From positions 62,001 through 126,000 of the forward strand of contig JAFTPU010000012.1 of the NCBI GenBank assembly GCA_017463105.1: a stretch of DNA of 64,000 bases, written 5' to 3'. Below the pieces are notes generated by a model. That model saw nothing but the letters and a program-made list of their open reading frames with translations, was not told the DNA's origin and did no database searches. Origin of the DNA: Clostridia bacterium (GTDB taxonomy: Bacteria > Bacillota > Clostridia > Christensenellales > Borkfalkiaceae). Shown here piece after piece: positions 59,771 to 64,000 of the stretch; positions within the stretch are counted from its first letter, which is position 1, and each line of letters starts with the position of its first letter. Position numbers and translations under genes: made by a program.

Positions 59771-59788
59771 TACAAAAAGAGGTGGGTT

Positions 59789-59935
59789 ATGAAAATATTT
59801 GGCGCAATTATCAGAACGCTGCTCGGCATCGTGTTTGTGGCGTTTTGTGCAGTCGTTTTAACGTTTTTCTTAACGGTGTTTATACCGAATAATGTGCTGA
59901 ACGCCGTTGAGATATTCAGGAAACTTTTGCAATAA
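59789..59935 (+). CDS. Small single-pass membrane protein
   Basis: A 48-residue protein with one transmembrane helix (about residues 8-30, RTLLGIVFVAFCAVVLTFFL). AGAGGTGGGTT precedes the ATG. In the lysis region it may be a small holin or antiholin partner. Confidence 0.55.
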   Translation: MKIFGAIIRTLLGIVFVAFCAVVLTFFLTVFIPNNVLNAVEIFRKLLQ

Positions 59936-59996
59936 CGCAAATGATCATTATCGGCTCGGAAAAGGGCGGTAAAATAACGAAAAGGAGGTATACGGT

Positions 59997-60302
59997 ATGA
60001 CTACGCAGTTTGAACAGAATTTGCAGAATTTGGTTGCTTCGCTTGACGCGCAAAAAAATGACTATCGTGCGAAAAAGTGGGAAGAAATCAAAAACGGCGA
60101 ACTCGCGACCTATCGGCGCGAAACGGAAAGCGAATACACGCAAGGCGTTGAAATTTTACGCCAAAAGCGCGACTTGGCTATTTCCGAACGCGAAAAAGAG
60201 CTTCGCAAGCAACTTGACGAAGAAGTCGAAACGAAGTTCGCGGAAGCAGAACGCTATTTGAAAGAAACGCAAGCATTGTTTTCCGCGACGGCGGAGAACT
60301 GA
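59997..60302 (+). CDS. Coiled-coil phage protein
   Basis: A 101-residue, highly charged coiled coil. AAAGGAGG precedes the ATG. Function unknown; it lies between the small membrane protein and the holin candidate. Confidence 0.65.
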   Translation: MTTQFEQNLQNLVASLDAQKNDYRAKKWEEIKNGELATYRRETESEYTQGVEILRQKRDLAISEREKELRKQLDEEVETKFAEAERYLKETQALFSATAEN

Positions 60303-60316
60303 CACAAGGAGATATA

Positions 60317-60835
60317 ATGCAGGAGGTCCTCAATTTTATGATTTTTCAAGTAAAGCTGTACGGCGTAAGCGCAGTGATCGCGTTTTGTGCCGTACTCATA
60401 ACGTCGTTGATCAAGCTTGTAACGTCGGCTATTGTAAAAAAGCGCGGGAAAGAGATCCCTTCGGCGGTAAAGGAATACATATTTACGCCCTTGGCGATCG
60501 TGCTTTCAGGCGGCGGTGTGTTTATTTGGCTTACGCGTTGGATGGGCATCAAGGATGCGGAATTTATCATTCTGTGTACCGTTTCGTTTGCGATCGCGAC
60601 GATGTTTTTGTACTGGCTGATTTTTCAGCCTACGCGAAAGCTCGCCGTGAAGCTGATGAAGATCGTCGCTGAGCGTGTAAGGCTAAAAGAGCTTGCGGAA
60701 ACGCTGAAAGCGGCGGCGGACGGGAAAGACGTCACGAAAGAAGATTTGCAGTCGATTGCAAAAACCGACGCGGACAAGCCGCCCGCCACGGCGGACGAGG
60801 AATTTCACAATGCGGTAAACGCGTTGAAGAAATGA
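60317..60835 (+). CDS. Candidate holin
   Basis: A 172-residue protein with three hydrophobic helices (about residues 12-35, 52-72, 80-105) and a long charged cytoplasmic tail. Its position at the end of the late operon fits a holin. Unusually, no endolysin gene accompanies it. GGAGG-like AAGGAGAT precedes the ATG. Copy 5 of the dispersed palindrome (60746-60761) is in its tail-coding part. Confidence 0.6.
   Translation: MQEVLNFMIFQVKLYGVSAVIAFCAVLITSLIKLVTSAIVKKRGKEIPSAVKEYIFTPLAIVLSGGGVFIWLTRWMGIKDAEFIILCTVSFAIATMFLYWLIFQPTRKLAVKLMKIVAERVRLKELAETLKAAADGKDVTKEDLQSIAKTDADKPPATADEEFHNAVNALKK
60746..60761. repeat. Dispersed prophage palindrome, copy 5
   Basis: TTGCAGTCGATTGCAA, identical to copy 3, within coding sequence. 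Confidence 0.65.
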
Positions 60836-60839
60836 AAAC

Positions 60840-60871
60840 GGGAGCGACGAAAGTCGCTCCCAAAATTTTTT
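60840..60871 (+). terminator. Late operon terminator
   Basis: A 9-bp stem GGGAGCGAC/GTCGCTCCC with a GAAA loop is followed by AAAATTTTTT. Confidence 0.92.
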
Positions 60872-60911
60872 AAGGAAAATTAAATTTTTTTGAAAAAGTG
60901 CGTTTATTTGC

Positions 60912-60940
60912 TTGACTTATCATAGTGCATATGATATAAT
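60912..60940 (+). promoter_or_regulatory. Promoter of the right-end small genes
   Basis: TTGACT (60912-60917), 17 bp, TATAAT (60935-60940), about 50 bp before the next start codon. Confidence 0.8.
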
Positions 60941-60990
60941 ATATATACAAGGTTGAGGGAGACCTAAGTCAATAAAAGGAGGGTAACGAA

Positions 60991-61125
60991 ATGGAAGAAA
61001 TAACAAAAGCCTTGCAAGAACTTGCAAAAGCGATTGAAAATCAAAATGCGGTCCAAAGCGTAAGAATTTCAATAGTGCTTAAAAAGAGCAAGCCAAACAA
61101 GGCGAACAGCCAAGACGATACATAA
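60991..61125 (+). CDS. Small phage protein, 44 residues
   Basis: MEEITKALQELAKAIE followed by a basic tail. AAAGGAGGGTAACGA precedes the ATG, and it has its own promoter. Function unknown; it may be expressed in the lysogen. Confidence 0.6.
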   Translation: MEEITKALQELAKAIENQNAVQSVRISIVLKKSKPNKANSQDDT

Positions 61126-61209
61126 TCGTCGTAGGCAGAGCGGGCGGGTAACCGCCCCTCGTAAGTCCTATTTTATCACAAAGAAAAATCATTTGTCAAG
61201 GAGGATTTT

Positions 61210-61377
61210 ATGAAAATCGAAAAAAACGGTAAAATTTATGAAGTAGAAGACAATAAAAGTGCATGGGTGCTTTCGGTTAAAATGGGAAAAGTTTCTCTGG
61301 ATTACCGTATTTCAAAATCGGATTGTGCCGATTTTGAGGCATTAAGGCTGTTTGTATTAGAAAATCCAACCCTTTAA
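61210..61377 (+). CDS. Small phage protein, 55 residues
   Basis: MKIEKNGKIYEVEDNKSAW..., a short beta-rich protein. CAAGGAGG precedes the ATG. It follows a GGGCGGGTAACCGCCC hairpin (61152-61167). Function unknown. Confidence 0.6.
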   Translation: MKIEKNGKIYEVEDNKSAWVLSVKMGKVSLDYRISKSDCADFEALRLFVLENPTL

Positions 61378-61387
61378 GGAGGAGAAC

Positions 61388-61594
61388 ATGAGGAGTGCGG
61401 CACAAAAGGCGGCGGATAAGAAATACGCAGCCAAAATTCAAAAAGAAAAAAAATACGAGCGATTTCTTGTAAATCTGAATAGAGATGAGTTCGCGTACGT
61501 GGAGGAAGTGCTCAAAGCGCGCGGAATGGGAAAGGCGGAGTTTCTTCGTTGGGCAATTTCCGAGCTGGAAAAAATCGGCGTAGAGAAACCGTAA
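61388..61594 (+). CDS. Small ribbon-helix-helix-like protein
   Basis: A 68-residue basic protein whose second half (RFLVNLNRDEFAYVEEVLKARGMGKAEFLRWAI) has the strand-helix-helix pattern of small DNA-binding antitoxin-type or regulator proteins. AAGGAGG precedes the ATG. Function inferred from the pattern only. Confidence 0.6.
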   Translation: MRSAAQKAADKKYAAKIQKEKKYERFLVNLNRDEFAYVEEVLKARGMGKAEFLRWAISELEKIGVEKP

Positions 61595-61612
61595 AAAGGA
61601 AAAAGACAAAAT

Positions 61613-61640
61613 AAAGGCGGGTCAGTATTGACCCGCCTTT
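61613..61640. terminator. Bidirectional terminator-like hairpin
   Basis: A 12-bp stem AAAGGCGGGTCA/TGACCCGCCTTT with a 4-nt loop lies between convergent genes. Confidence 0.75.
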
Positions 61641-61645
61641 GCCGT

Positions 61646-62125
61646 TTAATAGAAGCCGTTTGCTTGCGCTCCTGCAAGAGCCTGGGCATAAGTAAAACCT
61701 TCGTATAATAATAAGTCGATAATTCGGTCTTTGGTGCTATTAGGATATATCACTAAGTAAACGCCGGCTTGATAGGCGGCTTGTTCGTTCCAATTTGCTC
61801 CGCAGTTATCTGCCGCGAATCTCGCCGTCTCGGCAGAAAATCCGTTGCGTTGGAGCTTTTCCATAAGCTCTTGATGCGAATATCCGTTATAATCTTCTAA
61901 ATAGTTGTCGATATACGAACACGCTTTTTCTAACGCCTTTTTTTCGTCAGGGGTAACGGATACGACCGAACCGTTCGGCAAAGTGATTTCCGTTTCCCGT
62001 GAAGCATACTCGAAAACGAGAAATAAAATTCCGCTTAAAAAAACAATAATAACGGCGAGTATTCCAAAAAGGCGTTTCTCCTTTGCGGTCATTTGTTGTT
62101 TCTTATTGGTTTGTTGGTCTGCCAT
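61646..62125 (-). CDS. Ltp-like superinfection-exclusion membrane protein
   Basis: A 159-residue protein with one N-terminal transmembrane helix (about residues 19-41) and an outside part with two Ltp-type repeats (ALEKACSYIDNYLEDYNGYSHQEL and later AAYQAGVYLVIYPNSTKDRIIDLLLYEGFTYAQA). In phage TP-J34 the Ltp lipoprotein blocks DNA injection by related phages. Here a membrane helix replaces the lipoprotein signal. It is transcribed leftward, opposite to the late genes, from its own promoter, as expected for a gene expressed in the lysogen. AAGGAG precedes the ATG. Confidence 0.82.
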   Translation of the reverse strand: MADQQTNKKQQMTAKEKRLFGILAVIIVFLSGILFLVFEYASRETEITLPNGSVVSVTPDEKKALEKACSYIDNYLEDYNGYSHQELMEKLQRNGFSAETARFAADNCGANWNEQAAYQAGVYLVIYPNSTKDRIIDLLLYEGFTYAQALAGAQANGFY

Positions 62126-62156
62126 ATAAGCACTCCTTTGTATAGATTTTTAAAAC

Positions 62157-62213
62157 ATTATACCACTCAATTTATTGAGTGTCAAGTATTTTATTCAATA
62201 TATTGAGTATAAT
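62157..62213. promoter_or_regulatory. ltp promoter and two palindromic operators
   Basis: Leftward: TTGACA (62180-62185), 17 bp, TATAAT (62157-62162). The 18-bp palindrome CACTCAATTTATTGAGTG (62164-62181) fills the spacer. A second palindrome TATTCAATATATTGAGTA (62192-62209) overlaps a rightward TATAAT (62208-62213) of the adjacent regulator gene. Confidence 0.8.
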
Positions 62214-62219
62214 ATAGGT

Positions 62220-62426
62220 ATGAAAGTATTTGGGGAAAGATTAGTAGAATTACGAAAAGAGAAGAAAATCAGTCAAGCCAAGCTTGCGAAAAACTTGGGC
62301 GTGAGCTATTCCGTGGTATGTTATTGGGAAACGGACAGAAGCGAACCGACCGCCCCGAACATAGTAAAAATCGCAGATTTTTTTAACGTTACTACGGATT
62401 ATTTATTGGGACGGTCGGAGTATTAA
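62220..62426 (+). CDS. Small XRE regulator next to ltp
   Basis: A 68-residue helix-turn-helix protein (ISQAKLAKNLGVSYSVVCYWETDRSEPTAPN). It diverges from ltp, and the two CTCAAT-type palindromes between them are its likely targets, so it should repress both itself and ltp. There is no clear ribosome binding site; TATAAT ends 6 nt before the ATG, so the mRNA may be leaderless. Confidence 0.85.
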   Translation: MKVFGERLVELRKEKKISQAKLAKNLGVSYSVVCYWETDRSEPTAPNIVKIADFFNVTTDYLLGRSEY

Positions 62427-62427
62427 A

Positions 62428-62640
62428 TTAAAGGGGATAGCGTTGTTCCACGTTAAAAGCCAAGCCCTTTTTATCTGTCTCGTTCCATTTTAAAAGAATT
62501 TCAAGGCATTCCGTATAAGCGGTTTTTTCGCCGTAAGCGAATTGCTGTTCGGGGGAATCTTGCACGTCTGACAGCTCGGATAAGTAAAAAGTAAGCAACG
62601 AGATGGCGTTTGTCAAAATTTCATTTGCATTATTCATCAT
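62428..62640 (-). CDS. Small helical phage protein
   Basis: A 70-residue protein (two ATGs at 62640 and 62637; GAGGT is upstream). Helical, no known domain. It lies downstream of the leftward XRE gene with a 5-nt gap, so the two form a unit. Confidence 0.6.
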   Translation of the reverse strand: MMNNANEILTNAISLLTFYLSELSDVQDSPEQQFAYGEKTAYTECLEILLKWNETDKKGLAFNVEQRYPL

Positions 62641-62645
62641 ACACC

Positions 62646-62891
62646 TCAATCATCGTCGGAAATGTTTTCAATTTCAAATTGCGCGTCGTTGAAGAAATCC
62701 ACTAAACGGATATCGAAGCCACGGCAAATATTTAGGATGCTTTCCAGTGTTACGGTATGACTCTTGCATCGCATAATATGCGAAAGGGTGGAGAGGGGTA
62801 GGGCGCTGCGCTGTGCAAGCTGGTACTGTGTCCAATTTCGAGCCTTTAACAGCTCTTTCATTCTTAAAGATACGAGTTTGTTGATTTTCAT
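62646..62891 (-). CDS. XRE-family regulator
   Basis: An 81-residue helix-turn-helix protein (WTQYQLAQRSALPLSTLSHIMRCKSHTVT) with an acidic C-terminus. AAGGAGG precedes the ATG. A large palindrome lies upstream (62958-62986). Leftward, near attR; it may control excision or the small genes here. Confidence 0.85.
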   Translation of the reverse strand: MKINKLVSLRMKELLKARNWTQYQLAQRSALPLSTLSHIMRCKSHTVTLESILNICRGFDIRLVDFFNDAQFEIENISDDD

Positions 62892-62957
62892 AAAAATCCT
62901 CCTTGGTGATGATTACCTTTGATTGTATTTTTTTGAAAAAACAAATTACTTCGGTGG

Positions 62958-62986
62958 ATTGGAAAAAAATGGAATTTTTTTCCAAT
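62958..62986. promoter_or_regulatory. Large AT-rich palindrome upstream of the leftward XRE gene
   Basis: ATTGGAAAAAAA and TTTTTTTCCAAT, 12-bp perfect arms around TGGAA. It is flanked by TTTTTTGAAAAAA-type sequences on both sides. It could be an operator or a hairpin terminator. Confidence 0.55.
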
Positions 62987-63050
62987 GATGTTTTTTCAAA
63001 AAACAAGAAAGAGGATTAAATTTTAAATCAATCAGTAACAGCGAGGAGTT

Positions 63051-63068
63051 TTGGGGAGTGTTTGGGGA
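63051..63068. promoter_or_regulatory. Two TTGGGGA repeats, probable integrase arm sites (right)
   Basis: Copies at 63051-63057 and 63062-63068, 11 bp apart, match the left-end repeats at 30720-30750. Confidence 0.55.
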
Positions 63069-63072
63069 GAAA

Positions 63073-63109
63073 AAGCCCGACAGCCTTATAAATAAAGGCT
63101 GTCGGGCTT
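63073..63109. repeat. Perfect 15-bp hairpin at the prophage right end
   Basis: AAGCCCGACAGCCTT/AAGGCTGTCGGGCTT with a 7-nt loop and no T-run, 13 bp before attR. It may block transcription across the phage end. Confidence 0.65.
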
Positions 63110-63121
63110 GGTGTTTGCTCC

Positions 63122-63145
63122 TTCAATTCCTGTCGACCGCACCAG
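63122..63145. mobile_element. attR core
   Basis: An exact copy of the 24-bp attL core (30602-30625) without the rest of the tRNA. Confidence 0.93.
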
Positions 63146-63150
63146 CGTAA

Positions 63151-63189
63151 GGCATTTATGCAAGAAAAGTTGCATAAATGCCCTTTTTC
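63151..63189 (+). terminator. Original tRNA-Leu terminator, displaced by the prophage
   Basis: A 13-bp stem GGCATTTATGCAA/TTGCATAAATGCC is followed by CTTTTTCT, 5 bp after attR. It would end the tRNA transcript after prophage excision. Confidence 0.85.
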
Positions 63190-63394
63190 TTTGTATTTTT
63201 GCATAAATATTCTATGAAAAAGCCGTGATTTTCACGTTTTTCGCCCAGATTGGCGTGTTTTTTGGCGAGTTAAATAGATAGAAAGACCTGTCGATTATTC
63301 CTGAAAAACCTGTCGACTTACAGAAAAGCATAAATCCTTTCTTTTCGGCGCGCATTTGGCGTAGGGCATTGATAAAGGCTTATAAAAAGAGAAA

Positions 63395-63430
63395 CCGTTT
63401 GGCGAGTGATTTTCTCGTCAAACGGCGTTT
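63395..63430 (+). terminator. Terminator-like hairpin
   Basis: CCGTTTGGCGAG/CTCGTCAAACGG (one mismatch) is followed by CGTTTTAT, directly upstream of the 63447 promoter. Confidence 0.55.
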
Positions 63431-63446
63431 TATAGGTTAAAAATGA

Positions 63447-63475
63447 TTGACAGGTTTTTATTTTTGTTATATACT
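63447..63475 (+). promoter_or_regulatory. Promoter of the candidate non-coding RNA
   Basis: TTGACA (63447-63452), 17 bp, TATACT (63470-63475). Confidence 0.75.
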
Positions 63476-63481
63476 TATAGT

Positions 63482-63813
63482 GCATTATTGATAATGCCCA
63501 ATCAGCTTTATTACAAAGAGGACGACTGCGATACTAATTAAGCAGGGTGAAAAATCATGATTTTCTTTACGTCTATTGATTGGCGGGTGTAGCCTTAAAG
63601 TTTGACACAGGTAGGCGCGTTTTAGAAGTTTGACGCCGTAACGCCTGAACCCGACGTTAATTACAAATAGGCCACGTGACATGAAAGTGCTTCACGATCT
63701 GCAGCTTTACGCTTTATGTTAGTTTTGCGTTTAGTAACGAAATGTTTAAATAGCGGCTAATGGAACTTCTAAATCCAAGCTCATCTTTTGAATGAGCTTG
63801 GATTTTTTATCTA
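63482..63813 (+). ncRNA. Candidate non-coding RNA, about 330 nt
   Basis: A near-consensus promoter and a strong terminator (AATCCAAGCTCAT/ATGAGCTTGGATT, then TTTTTTATC) bound a region without a rightward ORF that has a ribosome binding site. I find no signature of tmRNA, RNase P RNA, 6S RNA or SRP RNA by eye. It may be a host RNA gene or a left-over of an older element. Confidence 0.45.
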
Positions 63814-63889
63814 AAATTCAAATATAACTTTATCCATTTCCGATTTCATGAACTTATCGGGGAAGTGCGTATATACTCTGCCGACCAAT
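63811..63889 (-). pseudogene. C-terminal remnant of a second phage integrase
   Basis: The minus strand encodes RLVGRVYTHFPDKFMKSEMD followed by KVIFEF and a stop. This matches the end of the resident integrase (RLVGRVYTHFSDEFM...EQVIFHK) at 17 of 25 positions, including the catalytic tyrosine. Upstream coding in this frame has no integrase similarity, so only the tail is left. Confidence 0.75.
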
Positions 63890-64000
63890 CTTACCTTCAC
63901 CAAACTTCTTATGAATAACGACCGCGTCTGCAACTGCTCCCGACAAGTCAAGTTCGGGTTTTTCTTCTTGCTCTTGGGGTTGCTCAGGGCGACTTGTCAC
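63854..64000 (-). CDS. Partial reading frame fused to the integrase remnant
   Basis: Open at the window edge; it encodes ...ELDLSGAVADAVVIHKKFGEGKI and then runs out of frame over the integrase tail to a stop at 63854. VVIHKKFGEG resembles a short motif seen at the C-termini of UvrD-like helicases and other clostridial proteins. It is probably a truncated gene whose end was replaced at about 63886. Confidence 0.4.
   Translation of the reverse strand: MTSRPEQPQEQEEKPELDLSGAVADAVVIHKKFGEGKIGRQSIYALPR

Larger units (their letters stand above)
30602..63145. mobile_element. Integrated siphovirus-type prophage, about 32.5 kb
   Basis: Bounded by the 24-bp attL/attR repeats. It contains integrase, repressor, DGR, replication, HNH-TerS-TerL, HK97-type portal, protease and capsid, tail tube, chaperone, tape measure, baseplate and receptor-binding genes, and a holin candidate. 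The sequence is visibly more A/T-rich than the host flanks. Most structural genes are intact; two or three early genes show frame breaks, and no endolysin is recognised. Confidence 0.93.

Noticed and set aside
63485..63682. 65-residue leftward ORF in the candidate RNA region
   Set aside because: It has no ribosome binding site, no recognisable protein features, and lies antisense to a promoter-terminator unit.
1..64000. CRISPR array
   Set aside because: Tandem repeats seen (iterons, TTGGGGA, small hairpins) are short and lack regular unique spacers; the Cas4-like gene stands alone.

Overview
This window comes from the chromosome of an endospore-forming member of the Bacillota, most likely class Clostridia. 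The host part is GC-richer than the phage part and carries strong AGGAGG-type ribosome binding sites, sigma-A type promoters, a SpoIVFA/SpoIVFB-like pair, SpoVT, a PdaB-like polysaccharide deacetylase, an L27 protein with the Firmicutes N-terminal extension, single-subunit GlyRS, GlnRS and formate-THF ligase. I cannot place it below class from sequence alone.

Region 1 (1-30.6 kb) is host housekeeping DNA. In order: lysS, greA, an aminotransferase with an Lrp/AsnC regulator, a deacetylase, an OB-fold protein, a DMT transporter, rplU/rpmA, rqcH, tig-clpP-clpX, a DUF3267 protein, RNase G, the SpoIVF pair, an ABC exporter, an ECF sigma factor with a coupled small membrane protein, an orphan Cas4-like nuclease, glyS, fhs, glnS, a membrane protein, a phospholipase C-like protein, spoVT and a tRNA-Leu gene. 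Several families of short dispersed repeats lie among these genes.

Region 2 (30.6-63.1 kb) is an apparently complete siphovirus-type prophage of about 32.5 kb. It is integrated into the 3' end of tRNA-Leu and bounded by 24-bp direct repeats. Left to right it holds: integrase; CI-like repressor with three evenly spaced operators; an exonuclease-BRCT gene lying antisense to the early promoter; a complete diversity-generating retroelement (DGR); a replication initiator with internal iterons; a PcfJ-like block; an HK97-type packaging and head module; tail genes with a programmed -1 frameshift in the chaperone gene; two receptor-binding-type proteins, the second very large with leucine-rich repeats; a holin candidate; and, next to attR, an Ltp-like superinfection-exclusion gene with its own small regulator.

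The DGR (34.1-36.9 kb) is the main discovery. Two tandem target genes, each ending in a 69-bp variable repeat, are followed by an Avd gene, a 69-bp template repeat and a reverse transcriptase. Template and variable repeats agree at every non-adenine position and differ only at template adenines. The targets sit in the early/lysogeny region, and the tail genes carry no matching repeat, so the diversified proteins are probably not tail fibres.

Region 3 (63.1-64.0 kb) is host DNA right of attR. It holds the original tRNA terminator, a promoter-to-terminator unit of about 330 nt with no convincing ORF (candidate non-coding RNA), and the C-terminal remnant of a second integrase related to that of the resident prophage, which suggests this tRNA locus was used by mobile elements before.
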